A stretch of DNA of 64,000 nt, from NCBI GenBank assembly GCA_013399115.1, contig VXAA01000923.1:767451-831450 (forward strand), given 5' to 3'. Positions 22,918 to 36,300 of the stretch are shown here, in pieces. The translations under genes and the position numbers were made by a program. The notes beneath the pieces are model-generated. The model made no database searches. It saw nothing but the letters and a program-made list of their open reading frames with translations, and was not told the origin of the DNA. Position 1 is the stretch's first letter; each line of letters starts with the position of its first letter. This stretch comes from Anseranas semipalmata. Lineage: Eukaryota > Chordata > Aves > Anseriformes > Anseranatidae.

Positions 22918-23976
22918 GTATCATGTCACATTTTACTCACTTGTTGTAATAGTTGTCCCTCAGGTAAAACTTATCTTCTTGTCTTGTCTCATGTTGCACT
23001 GGGACAATAAAGCACCATTATTTTAACACACTGACCCTAGCCTGGACAACCATTTTGAACACTCAAAACATCTTTATTTTCTCTGAAGGGAAAAACACTG
23101 CTCACCCTATACACATACCTATGAGACACCCAGTAAGTACAACTACAGACTTCTAGCACCATGGGCAATAACTACCCATTAGCACAGTCATTAGTGATTG
23201 GGGATGACTGGAGATGCTAAGAAGATAGGAGCCCCAGGATCAATTCTCCTTTGATATCCCAGTATCATTTTTCCCCACATGTGGCTGGGTACTACTCTAC
23301 CTATAGAAAGACTATTCTTCAGAAAAAGGAAAGCAAATCATGACTAAATCATTTCTCCTCTGTAGGAGAGCAGCTATAAACTGAAATTGCAGTTCAGCAG
23401 GGAAGTAAATCTACCTTTTAAAAGTCCTACTACTGCATCAGAAATGTTGCAACCATAAGACAAAAAGCATTACTCTGACATAATACCACCCATTCAAATC
23501 CATTCAGAAATGCTAATGGATTGTCTGTGTCAAGCAGACCTCAGCTCAGACCAGGTATTACTGGTCTACACCACTCTAACTTGAGCTGTACTGAATGTCG
23601 TCCATCCTCTCCCAGCTGGTATAAAGCCAACATAAACTCCATGTAAGCTCCGTATGGTGCGTTCTGGCTAATTTGACAGAAATGTGATCATGTGCCCGTT
23701 CTTGAGCCAGATCATATTTGTACTCCTGGGAGATCAGTCAGCACATAGGCCTCCGACTAATGGCTGTGGAGCCGCAGCATGAGCACGAGCATCACACAGG
23801 TTCCTGTGACCAAGGCTGCTGGGGCTTGGACAGCATCCAACAATCTCCCCCAAATCCCAGACTCTCAAAGCAACCACTTTTGGTTTCCCTCCATTTTATT
23901 TTTCTGCCACATTCAGATCCCTCTCAATCAAACAGGAGTTCAACACCATCCAACACTGTGTTGCTTTCCTCCAACT

Positions 23977-24005
23977 ACTCTCTCTCTCTCTCTTTTTTTT
24001 TTTTT
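23977..24005. repeat. (CT)n followed by T-run
   Basis: About eight CT units pass into a 13-base T-run, giving a short pyrimidine-only tract. Confidence 0.85.
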
Positions 24006-27000
24006 CTCTATGGAGCATTTAGCTCTGACATGTAGATGAGAGTGGTCTGTGACATTTGAACTGCCATCCCAAAGCCCCAGTCCTTTAAGTCACCGCACTC
24101 GTGTACAGGAGGAGAGAGTTCATCAATAAGAGGTTAATGAAAGGAGAGGGATAAAGCCTAGAATCTGATTTATTAAATGTTTGAATGCCATCACACTCTG
24201 AACTAGTCTTTTTTATTGTTTGCAGTAGTAGCTTATTCAGTCTCAACTGTGTAGATGCCTTTAGCAAGGTTACTGCTGTGATATTTAGGAGGTATTTTTC
24301 ATGGTTTTGGCTAGGAGGCATTCTAAATAAGCAAAGGTACCTTTGCATGAAGCTATAGTTTTATGTCCAGTATTGTTGTAGCTGATACCAACCACCAAAC
24401 AGTAGAGACTTCATTATTTCAGGAAAACAGTAATGTGTAATTCCTTGTGACTGGTCTTGAAAATTCTTGCAGATGCTGACTTCAAAAAGGTAGCCAGAGA
24501 AAATTAATAACCTTGTTGATGCCATTTAGAAGATTTCTGTACTTTATACTTTGAAATGTTTTAAAATACATAGATTTTGCTCAAAGGCAGAAGGTTTGTA
24601 GAACATTCTCTTCTCTTTTTCTGAGTTTTCCTTTTGAGTTATACCTTCAGAGTGAAATGCCATATGGCAGACACAAACACACTTCTTAGCAGAATAATGA
24701 AGTCCCACAGAGATTACATACGTTTTCCCCTAGGGAATAGTTCTGCCTGTACTTCACATTGCCAATTTTAAACAGCTCTTTCCCTGTAAGACGACTTACA
24801 AATTTCACTTTGGTTGAATTGTATTGATTCTTATACTGGGGTACACCTAGACTAATTATCCTGAAGGCAGTGATGTTATTTAAGATTTATACTAGCATAG
24901 CAAAAATCTGTCTGTGGTCTATGTATTGTTAGTTGGTTCCTGCAGTAGGAGACCTGAAAAACACAGTTACCAAAATGTCACTTGCCATGAATTCATTATC
25001 TATGTTAACACCATCAATATTCACAACATCAGCAAATATCAACAGCATTAAAGGACAATTATGTTAGACATAATTTTTCTAAGTCTAAAGTAATTGTGTA
25101 GCTGAGATATGGGGGAATGATTCTGAGATCTTCAGCCATTATTAGATATATACTTCACAAACATCATTACTAAGGTAAATATAAGTTTTCATGGAGCAAA
25201 GCATGAAGCAAGAAGAAAAAAGCTTTTTTCTTTAGAAAATATTTTGTTTCTAAATTGACCATAAATACATAGCTTGGGCAATCTAATGTAATGTTACTTT
25301 ATTTTTCAAAGAATAACCAAAATTAGCATTTTATTTTTCAGTATGGAAGATGCTCTTTTGATTCCAAATATAGGATACATATAAGACATGAATGCGTGCT
25401 AAATTTCAACCATAATAGACTCTGCATGTTGCCACTTCAATGACCTTTTAATCCCTTGGAGTTTAACCATTTCCTAATGTCTCCTAACAGCCATTTTCTT
25501 GTTGGGAAAGCCCTTTCTAACTGATAACATCTAAACAAGCTCATACCTTAATTAGAAAAATTCTCCCATAAATATTTATGTTGCTGTGATTAGGCCATTT
25601 ACTGAACCCAGTTACCCATTATGATCTAAAATAGAGTGCCTTGTTTTGAGAAGCCTGGGGCATGACATAGTTTATACTAGGGGACTTTAAGTTGTAATTC
25701 ATCTAATCAAGTGCCTGACCCCTTGCCTCCAAAGTAGCCAGTAGTTGTTGGAGGAAAATAACCTTCTGCTGAGCATAGCATCCTTCAGTCTGCATTTCTG
25801 TATGTTGGAAATAAACGGGATACATATCTAAGCAATTACTTAACTACAGAATAGCTTCATGCAATTCCTTTTTTGTTACAGCAGCCAACACATGAAAAAT
25901 CTGAAGGAAAAAGGGGGCAATTTCTCTTTTTCAGAAGAAAACACAAAAAATTGCAGAACTGCCAAAGGAGGACTTCTACCCAAAGCATGTTGCTGCTACC
26001 TAATCAGGCTTCCATGCCACACTGATGCTGGGAGGCACCAGAGTTATTGCACGTTCCCTGCCATGTATGGAGTTAGGTACCCTCCATGATGCCTCCCATT
26101 AGGAGAGTGGTGAGAGATTTGGGCAGCCTGTTCTCAAAGGCTTCTCTCCAGCTCCTGAGGCACAGGAAGCACCGAAACGGGGCAGTCAGTATGGCATGCG
26201 TTTCCCTCCTTTATCCGAATACAGGGCCAGAAGTCGTACTGCCCTCTTGAAAAGGCAGTCTGAATTGCTCTCTTTTAGATGCCTAAAGCCATCTGAGTGC
26301 TTGGACTGTTCTTCTGAGCATAGCCTTTGGGCAATCTGTATACGTCTGTACAAGCAAATTTAACCATGCCTGGGAGCTGGAGCATGACTGCCCATACCGC
26401 TGAACTGCTGATACTTCTCCCCAGCACATTTTTGGCTGTCTCCCTCTGTCACACGATTCCCAGGCATGTTTTGCCAACAAAACTTTCCAGGGCTGGATCC
26501 TGGGAGGAGGGGTGTACATTGTGGCCCCAGTTTGGTGGCTGAGGAGTCTCATAGCACTAACACGTCCGCTCCTCGCCAGCTGGACTACATGTGTGACAGC
26601 ACTCCTGGGCATGCTTAACTTGCTGGTGCAGATGCCATTTCAGACATCTCATGTTTTCATGCCATGTGTAGGTGAAGATCCAAAATTGCTTCAAGAGATC
26701 CAAACTCATTCAGCATCAAATGGGAGAACGCTTTGCTTTTTAGGTGTTTTGTTTTTAATAAACTCTCATTTTATTCATTCAAAGTGTTGTTTCTTTCAGG
26801 AAGATTTGCCTTCACTAATTGCCAGACATCTGAGCCTAACTTGGAGTAACATGTTTAAAATAACATATGCCTCTCCTCGTTTTTTCTGCTTTCTACCACT
26901 TAAGCTATACTCATTTGTAAAGATACAATTCTAGAGTTAATTCATCCATACTTCAAAGTGAAAATCCTTTTCGTATCTTTTCCAGCTGTGGGTTTCCATC

Positions 27001-28659
27001 TCTGGAATACAGTCAATTCACATTTAAAATAAGAAAAGTCTCCCTTCTCTATGTGTTGCCTTTGCAGATGCAGTTTCTCAAATCGATTGCCATTATCTTT
27101 TGTCTACTTTTTTCATTTCACTTAAGATCACACCTACTTTATTCATTGATCTGAACACTTTACAACAACAAATTTACTTTGAAATAGTTAACAAGCAAGT
27201 AGGTCTGAATATACAAGAGATTCTAAACAAATGTTCTCTTTCTGTATTATCTATTCCTATTCATCTACTTCTTGGTTATTCTCTACTTCCTATTTTTGCA
27301 CACAAAAAAAGAAAGCAAATTATGGAATTTGCTGTGGCTTCACTGTTTATTTTTTATTGTAAATAGAGCCCAGTTTGAGTTACATATTCTTGAAGGAAAA
27401 AATATGTTACATTTCAGTAACATAATTTATTGTCCTGGTTTGGATTATAATTTATGATGTAACTACGGTTAATGTTTTAGTTAGTGTCAACTGTAGACTT
27501 TTAAAAATTGTTTCATGATCACCATATCATGATACTGACCTTGAAATAACAAGAAACAACAAAAAAAAATAATCATTTAAGTCTTTTTATATGTATTCTG
27601 GTTTCTGCAACATTAGGGGTCACATTTTTGAGATTTTTCTTTCTAACCACACCAGGAACTTTCTCTAAAAAAAATACAAAAACAAAGCTGAGACACTCTG
27701 CTGATTGAAAGAAGCACCAGGAAGTGGTGCTTGAAGAGCAAAAAAACTATCATGAGACTTATGTTTAAAATCACAGAGTCAGGCTGCATTGCCTTTCCCA
27801 AGTTGCGAGCCTTAATGTAGGTTTTCAATTCACAAGCATACACCAACTCAAGTTTTCTTGATTTTCAGAGATACTGAGCACCAAAAGTTCTCCTTGACAA
27901 CATTTCTCCAATGCATCTGAAAATAAAATTATTTTACTTAGATAAACTGGGCACCATTACCTTCATATGAAAGCCCCTTAGGAAAGCAGAAGTGCAGTGA
28001 GTGATCTTTCTTTTAAGGCAGGACAGCAAATGAAGTGGATACAAGTTATGTGAATTCTCTCTTCTAAGATTTTTGTTTGCACTGCAATTAATATTGATTA
28101 TTAGCAGCTAAAACAGTTCCAGAATTTCATTTCATTTCAAATAAGGCTTCCTGTTAAACCACAACTTGTGATTTGCCAAATTTATTCTGTCCTCTCCAGA
28201 AAGATTCTGAGTTCTGATTGAGCATAAATAAAATAATCTATGCTTGAATTCACAACTCAGACCATTTTTTAAATTTGTTATTCTCTCCTGAACATTGTTT
28301 CTGCCTTCTTAGCTCCATTCATCTATAACAGCATTGATGACTGCATGAGGTGTTTGGAGTTATGAGGTAACAAAGTGGATTTTAAAGCCTTTTACCCCTA
28401 TCATATTTCAATCTTCCTCAACCATAATGATCTTCTCTCTGCTCCTCTCAAGTTGCTTACCACTCAGCCAGCCCAGTTTTCACCTCATACTTCACAGCAG
28501 GCCCATCTGCATCACCCAGCAAACCATCAGCTTCCACTGCCTCTGCTTGCTCTGAGAAACAACCTGGTGCCTGTCAGTAGCAGATCTCTGTGACTCACCT
28601 TTCCATCCATCAATTCATCAATTAGCAATGAAAATCAGTAACCTGATGTTAACCACAGG

Positions 28660-28675
28660 AAAAAAAAAAAAAAAA
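28660..28675 (+). repeat. Poly(A) run, 16 bases
   Basis: An uninterrupted A-run with no recognised element upstream. Confidence 0.8.
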
Positions 28676-30203
28676 CATTTACAATCTTATTCATGGAGGC
28701 TTATTTTTTGTAAGACTACTGAACACGTTAATTAATTGAATAAGGCAGAACATCTCCCATATAAGCTGGTTGTTCAATTATTTCTGATACCAGGGGAGGC
28801 ATTGAGGAGAAACTACTAGTGATTTTTCAGCAACAGGTCATTTTGCTGAAATGGCCAGAAACTCTATTTCTCTGGATGAAAAAAGAAGTCAACTCAGCAT
28901 ACTTGAGGTAAAGAGAGGGTATAAAGGGGTCCTAGAGCAGAGATGGATGACAAGAACATATGTGAAAAGATCATTTTCAGTAGGAAACTGTGGGAATGTG
29001 AACAGAGGTTCTGGCAGTCAATTTAGTAAAGCAGCTGCAAACATGAAGGCTTGCCTGAACCTTATCTTCATTGCGACAACCTCGGGGATAGTTGAAATCA
29101 ACTGGAAAATCTTAGAGAAACAGATCCTTCAAAACCCAAGCATTTCAGCATTTCCATCCAGGCCAAAAAACTGTGTCAAGAATATCAGGCTTCCACATAA
29201 TATTTTAGCCCTTCCATACATATCAAAAGGAAGAAGCACAGCGAACCACAAAAACATGTTGCATGCTGCTTGAAGGATGTTCTTCAGCTCAAGGATGCTT
29301 TGGTCCAGATGCACAGCCTCTGATTCTAGGTATATTCAGAGCTTTTCTCATTCTATCCAGCACTGTACTTTGCTGAGATTATTTGCTGATGTTTTATCAT
29401 GGGCAGCCTGCTCAAGGGCTAAATGCATTTGTCTGATCAGTAAAACCCCAGTGCCACCCTCTTTGATGAGCCCCAATTACAAGTCATGCTCATGGGTCCC
29501 AGCAAGGCCCCAGGCAGGACCCTGTGGTCACAACTGACCAGCAGAGCAGTAAACCATGCTGGCTGCCTAATTCAGATCCCGCACACCACGATAGGCAACC
29601 AGCTTAGGAGGACTTGGACTCTCTCAAACTGGGGGGTCATGCACCTGCAAATCAATCCCAAAAGACACAAATCTTGTCTTTGAATACCCAGTCCTCCGTG
29701 GTAAAGCTCCTTTACCTGACCATAGCCTTAAAGTAGATTTTGCATTCTTTATGCCTCGGTAGTTAGCGGTCCTGTGCTAATGAAGGGGCAGGTCTTTAGA
29801 TGTTCCATGTGCTAAGAGGACCGATTTAGTGACTTTCCCCCTAGCCATCCTTCCATATCATACAGGCCATCCTCTCTGAGGAGCAGAAAAAGTGAATGTC
29901 TTCTCTGAGATCAGCGCTTTGTTGAAAACACTGAATCATCTCCATTACATTTCACATTTACATGTCTCTGAATCGTCACTAAATTTAAGCTCTAACAGTC
30001 CTAAACACCACTGGTACCAGAGCACTGCAACAGATCACATCTGTTAATCACCAGGGACTCTGATATTTTAAGAGCAAATTATTCATATGCTTCATATGTA
30101 ACTTAACTAACCCCGGTGAGAATATCTCTGCTGACCATTTGAGACTATATACACACAGGGGTGCTCTCAGAAGATTTAGATGATGCTTGGCAGCAAGGAC
30201 ATG

Positions 30204-30233
30204 TTTTTCCCCCCCCCTTTTTTTTTTCTTTTT
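30204..30233. repeat. Mixed T/C homopolymer tract
   Basis: T5, then C9, then T10, then a short T-rich tail. The C9-T10 junction is a likely site of length errors in sequencing and assembly. Confidence 0.85.
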
Positions 30234-30779
30234 CTGGTGATAACTATGAGTTATCCCCGCAAAGGGGCTGGCTCCTTTTCACTGCTACAACTATAAAAAG
30301 AACAAAACAGGTGTAGAGGACCATGCTCCAGATTTGGGAGTGACAGCCATGAGAGCTAACAGCAGGAAATGAAAGGCAATATTCCTGCTGTATATTGCTT
30401 GGTTGCCAAGGCTGACATGAGAGTGTCATTACATGCAGAAAGAGTTGAGATTTAACACTTGGAAGGTCCTTGCCCCATGTTATTTTCATTCTTAGCAGAC
30501 ACAGAAGAGGTCAGAGTAGTTTTCCTTGCGATTTCTTTTACAGTCATCTATGGACCAATGTCTCTAAACTCAGCTTACTTTTCGTCAATAAGAAGGGGTG
30601 TTTTTCTATTTCTATTGTGCTGCAGTCCTCTGTGGTTCACCATGAATGCTTTGCTGCTGACATTTCTGGCTGATCTGCCTCTGCTTTCCACAGTTCTTGC
30701 CTGGTAACAGCCATGGAAACAGTCCAGCAAGCAAATTGTGTAGACATCATGAATTCGTTGTTCTTCTCTTGCTATTTAG

Positions 30780-33300
30780 GGCTGTTTATCCCCCAGGCCT
30801 CCTGCAGGTGAGGAACCCTCACTAGCTACCTCAGCCAAGGCCAGGAGCTCCTCCAGTACCACCTGAGCAGCTGCTGGGTAGCAGAGGAGCAGGCGCTTGG
30901 CCACCCTCGGGGAGGGACTGGACTGATGTGCTACAGTCTGCCTTCCACACCAGGGCCTTCTTGTCCTGCACAGCATTTCCAACAGCAAGGGGCAGCAGAC
31001 AGAGGAAGAACAGGAAATGAAACCACAACTGCCATCATTCCTTGCGTGACTCATTTGCTTGCCTGTGAGACCTGGAAAGAGCAAAACAGGAGGGACAGCC
31101 GGCTGACTATTCTCCCCCAGATCCCTGCCTGTGGCTTGCTGTGCAGTGAAATTGCTACTTCCTGTGAAAGCAACACACTGTCACAGTGTCATCTCTTGGT
31201 TCCAGTTCTGCTTTCTGTAACTTGCTCTAACTGCTGATGACCAAGGTCCACAGTCCTTGCCAACTCTTCTCAAAGACCAATATTTCTTTTATTCCCTCGC
31301 CACACCATAAGGGCCCCTTTCTTCTGGCACATTTAGGCATCCCAGGCTTAAACAGGTTAATGCAGTGTTTCCCTCAGAAATATTGATGGAAAATTTAACC
31401 TGGTGAATGGAGGAAACCTTCAAGGCTGTGCTGGGGAGTGGAGAAGCCAAGAATTCATCCCTGTACTGGGAACAAGTATGTACAGCTATTTAAGAAATTT
31501 CAGCCATGGGAATGAGGGGAGATAGCAGGGATTGCTGTGAGGTCCCTAGGCTCAGAAGATCTGTGCTTGGCCATGAAGTGCTCCTCATTTCCTGCCATCA
31601 GATCACCAGGACATTGGCTGGAGGGTACCTGGCTGGCACATGGAAAATGAACACAGAGATGTCCATGCAGCAAAGAGGCTGCAAGTATCTGTTGGCTCCT
31701 TGCAGTTGCCCGTACCAAATCTCACGATGTTTGTCTCTCATCCCTCCTGGCCTGGCCACAGAGCTGGGTGGCATCAGGGACCCAGTGCTGCATTTCACTG
31801 CCCCGCTCTTCCCACTGCTGCACACTGTCACTTTGCAACATCTCCTTGAAAGCTGCCAGCTTCTTTCCCCTCTTCCCTGTTTATTCAGGAACATGTTCAC
31901 CATCTTCTTGGCTCCAGTATGCAGCCATGCCACAGAGAGTCTGGATTCACCCACAGGTGCTGCAACTCCCAGCAAAGGGAAATGAAAGTGGTCTCTGTTC
32001 CCTTCACTTGCACAGGCGCAGGAGCTTCTGTTCTGACTTTTAAGGGTTGCCAGTATCAGCCCCTCTCCCAGCATGTCTCCAGCTTCCTTCTCTCAGTGTA
32101 GGCATCTCTCCAACTCAGGAAGGAAAAGAAAAATTTGGCTTTAATTAGCATCCAAGATAAGGATACGTGGTGGGGAAGGAGAAGGTTGTGTGTTCGCGGC
32201 TGTAAGAGCCATGTTTGCAGGATTTGGGCTGTGTACGGAGGGCAACAAGGACATAGAAGCAAATCTGCATGAAGGACTTCTGTTCAGGTAAAAGCTCCAG
32301 CTGACCCTGGGACCAGTGCTGTGCAAAAGCAGTGGCTGATTGCACCACTAAAGACAGACCTGGATTTCTCATGTTGGATGAGATGATCCTGTTCCAGCTC
32401 ACCAAAGGAGAGAAAGTGTTTCTTTACCTAAGGAAAGGGAAGATCAGCCAGGTGGATCTGGATGCTGGAAAAGCCAGAGCCAGCAAGGCATGTCAGGCCA
32501 GGGATAAGAGCAAGGCATAGTTAACACATGGGACCTCCACCAGGAGGCCTTTTGGCCACCTGGTGGGGCCACCTCAGAGCTCTTGGCCCAGCATAGCTTA
32601 TTGACTTTCAGATGTATGATTTGAGGCCAGAGTGATTTGGACCATCAAGAAAAGGTCTGAGCCCTGTGACCCTCCAGGTGGAAGAGAAAGTGCATGGGCT
32701 GGAGGCGGCTTACAGAGCAGTGGTGAAAATATGCAGACCCTGAACCTCTGAGGCACTGGGAGGTGAAAGAGAGCCTGAGGGGTCTGGAGGAAAGACCTGG
32801 AGATGGGCCAAGGAAGGCCCAGTAAGAGAACTATGCATATAGCTGGGCAGAAAATGTGTTTACATGGTGGGGATGTTTTTAAATCCACCACTCAGTGCCA
32901 TAAAACCAAACCTCCCACTACGCTGTTGGTGGAGAGCGGGGGCACAGTGACAATAGCAGAAAGCAGGCATGGAAGCAGCAAAGCTCTCAGGCATTTGTGC
33001 CCTGATTTTACAGACCTGGGAGCAGACACACTTATCCTGGTATGGAGAGGAGTTGCCTGTTGTCTGTAGGAAGATGAACTCTGATCTCGGCAGTGCTTTC
33101 TGCAGAAGCTGAGGGTGAGCTGCTGTGTGCAGGAAAATCTTCATGGGCCTCCCCTCTGGAGCAGACTGCGGGTGGAGGTCTCCGGAGCTGTCCCCCTGCT
33201 TTCTTTCCCACTGCTGCTCTCCGCCACTCTCTGAGAGTGTGTTTGGAAGATAGCGCTTTTCTTCGTGGTGCTGCTTATACTTGCTCACTCAGTGTAAATA
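30780..33300. other. GC-richer gene-free segment with many two-strand open frames
   Basis: This segment is visibly GC-richer than its surroundings and has frames of 80-160 codons on both strands that overlap each other (31506-31985 plus and 31598-32074 minus are nearly antisense). None shows a domain, a signal peptide or a compositional pattern I recognise. Stop codons are AT-rich, so long frames are expected by chance here. It could hold a GC-rich lncRNA or an old unrecognised repeat. I see no proof of either. Confidence 0.5.
32537..32566. repeat. Strong GC-rich hairpin, 13-bp stem with a TTTT loop
   Basis: CCACCAGG at 32537-32544 pairs perfectly with CCTGGTGG at 32559-32566. Inside it, after one A/A mismatch, GGCC at 32546-32549 pairs with GGCC at 32554-32557 around a TTTT loop. 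One G-T and one C-G pair can extend it outward. It is far more stable than its surroundings. It is too short for a microRNA precursor. Confidence 0.75.
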
Positions 33301-36300
33301 ACTGTATTAACTTTACAGGCAGCCCTGGTCTGAACTGACTGAGATTCATGTAGCAAACTGGACTTATGCCAGGCCCACCAGAGCAGAGTCCTGTTAGTGC
33401 GAGGTGGAGCCCGAACAGCTCGCAGGATGGGAGGTCTCTCCAAATGAATGTGATCCCTCCTTGTTCTTACAGATTTGTTTGAACGCCGACACAATGGCTG
33501 CCAAATACTGAATCTGCCAGAAATGTTAACAAAAGGCACTTTGATCTCATTCACTTGTTCTTGTTAAAAAAGTATTGTATTATTTTGTCTTCTTTGCGGT
33601 CAGAAGAAAAATGTTTTACCCTTGCAACAAAGTGTGTATCACTCATGTTCAATAATCTGTGTGCTGTATTACAGAGCACATTCTCCGCTACTTGCTTTTG
33701 GGCTGCTTACTTCAGTGGTTGTTGCATACTGTATAGTTGTTTAAATACCATAGGGATGTTTTATATTTCTTATATAAAGACTGAGATTTGTGGATACTTC
33801 CCAAAGTTCTAAAAAGTTCAAGAATTTAATTTTTATTATATGTGTAAAAACTTCTTAACAGTCAGTTTAAACCTTCATGCTAGTTATTAAATCCTTGACT
33901 TGGTAGTTAATACATTTCAAATATCTCTTCTTGGCACAAGGTTTACATTTTTCTAACCACATATTTACTGTAAAAAAAAAAAACAGCTAATATTCACTAA
34001 TAAAATGATACAATGACAATTATCTGTCAACAGTATTTCTTACAATGCACCAGTCTCCCAGTGTACTGTAAAAAATATATTATATGAGTCAAATAGTCTC
34101 ATTCTCATCTTCAGACAAGATGGAAGTTTATGGAAAATGTAATCCCCACTAGCAAATAAAAAAAAAGGAAACTGTCAATGAGGAATTTTGATGCCAAATC
34201 AAAGTACTGTGTTTGTTTACGTATAAAACTGAAGAATAAGACATAACATGTTAAACTTGTTGCCATGAGGTATTGAGTATAGTCTGACAGTTTGGCATGA
34301 CAATACAGTCAGCAATTATCCCAGAGAAGATACAGATAAACTTGCAAAATAGAACAAATATGCATCATTGTTGCTGTTTCTTGATATTTTACAAAGAGTG
34401 CTTGTATTTTTGATCTTTGAGATATAACTGCATAGAAAATCTTTATTTTCAAAATGTAAAGAAAATTCTATTTTCAGAATAGATTGATTGTTTGTGCTGT
34501 ATATCACTCTGTAGTTGATCTACTCTAAATCTCATCTTTGAAGATTAAATTTCTGGCATGTGATCATGTAAAACAAAAATTTATTGTGCTCTTCCTCCAA
34601 AGGCTAGAAGTCAGCAAAAATGCATGCACATTTAGAAAACACTACTCCACATTTAGAAAACTGTCCAATGGTTCTTTCTGCAAAAAGAAATTTTGCTTTG
34701 ACTCCCATATTATTGAATATCAGACAGGCACAATATTAGCTTCATGATGTCATGAAGAAGAAATGTTATTGATGATAACATTTGTTATCATGATAAGTAT
34801 CAGGATCCACATATTATTGAGGTGCTATGTTTGACCCTGACACGACAACAAATACATTCTTTTGGCCCCCTGAGCAAAACACAACCCAGCATTTACCACA
34901 GTTTAGAACAGTTTCCTAATTTCAATCCCATAAAGCTGTAATGGCCATCTTCTTTCACGTTGATGGCCAATGTAAGCTACTTCTCACATTAACATAGGCA
35001 TTAGGTAAGCTCGTTGAAGTTATTGATCTGCAAAGTTGCTACTTTAGTAAAATCATGTCATGATAGGTCATACAAAGCTGATCTCTTTAGACTTCAGGGT
35101 CACCAAAATACCATTTGGCCAAGGTAAGCCCCTTTGCCTGCATGCTGTCCATGCAACAGCAGATACACCTTCAGGATTTCAAGATTACTGGCCATTTCAA
35201 ACTTCTTATCTGGAACACATTCACGTCAAAAACTTTTCTGTCACCCGTTGGATAGATGTGTTGCTCTCTTATACCTGTAAATGCTATAGTGCATTGCTAC
35301 TAAAGATAGCGAACGTAGTGCTGCCATTGATGCTGGACTTGAACAGCACACAAGCATCTGAAAACCAGAATTTTTACCATTTGCTCAATTCACTATCTTA
35401 CAGATGAAATCACAAGACTTAGGAGGAATACCAGACTGTAAGAAATTCACGAAGAGAGGTTATCTGGGATTACCCAGATCATGCAGACTAGAGTATGGGC
35501 TTCCACAGTTCTTGGTTTTGGCTTGCATGTTGTGAGACCCTGTTGCTCTCAGTGATTCCTTCTGAGCAGCCTTTGCTGTTCTCAGGCAGTAGCTATCATC
35601 AGCAAAATCACTGTACCACCATACGCTCCAGGGTGAGAGGACCAATCCTGAATAGCAGCAGTAGAGATGGAGAGATCAGGACATAAGAAGAGGATAGATG
35701 AGGGCGTATTTTCCTTCTTCATAAAAATCCTTCAAAATCCAGATAGCTTTGCACAGTAATATATACATTTCTAGTATGTCACATAGTTTCTGTTCGTGTT
35801 GTCAAAGACTCTGATGGCTGATAAAATTTAAGGTAAGTGGTAGCCACTGTGCACTATTTGTTCAAAAAGACAAAATCTGAAAACATGATCAATGCAGGAA
35901 TTCACAGAAAAACAAAACAAAACAAAACAAAAAACTCTGTGCTGTTCTCATAGTCTGTTAAGTAAAATTGTGCAGAAATTGTGGCTAAGCACCATTAGTA
36001 ACTAGAAACTACAGATTCCTGACAAACACTTTAGTACAGACTAGATCTGATTCAATCATTTCTGGCAAGCTTTTAGAGTAAAGCTGAGATTCTTTTGGCA
36101 TTGTTCTCTCCATTGGTGCTCTATGATACAGAAGTAAACCTCTCAACCATCTGCTTTGGAAAGACTCATACTGGGTATCATTCTTGTAAATTCATGTGCT
36201 ATTTGCAGCTTGTTCCTGCTTTCAGTTTTTAACCTTGCTGGTGTCTTGTTAGCCAACAACTGTGCTGTATTACTGAGGTCACCTTTGCTACATGGCAAAT

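Larger units (their letters stand above)
20651..30779. other. Gene-free unique sequence
   Basis: No gene, RNA gene or transposon end was recognised over about 10 kb. It contains a CT/T tract near 23977, an A-run at 28660-28675, a mixed T/C homopolymer at 30204-30233 and an 11-bp inverted repeat at 22890-22917, all listed separately. The larger frames (22240-22725, 26512-26934, 28851-29273) show no known family signature and no supporting gene structure. Confidence 0.6.

Noticed and set aside
22960..23010. ACAATAAAGC as a polyadenylation signal
   Set aside because: AATAAA hexamers occur often in AT-rich DNA, and no gene end is present upstream.
28851..29273. 140-residue frame in AT-rich DNA
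   Set aside because: Longer than most here, but no family is recognisable, a GAGGTAAAG donor-like site near its start would split it, and chance can explain one such frame in 64 kb.
31506..32074. Overlapping 159- and 158-residue frames on opposite strands
   Set aside because: Mutual antisense openness in GC-richer DNA points to composition, and no domain is visible in either.
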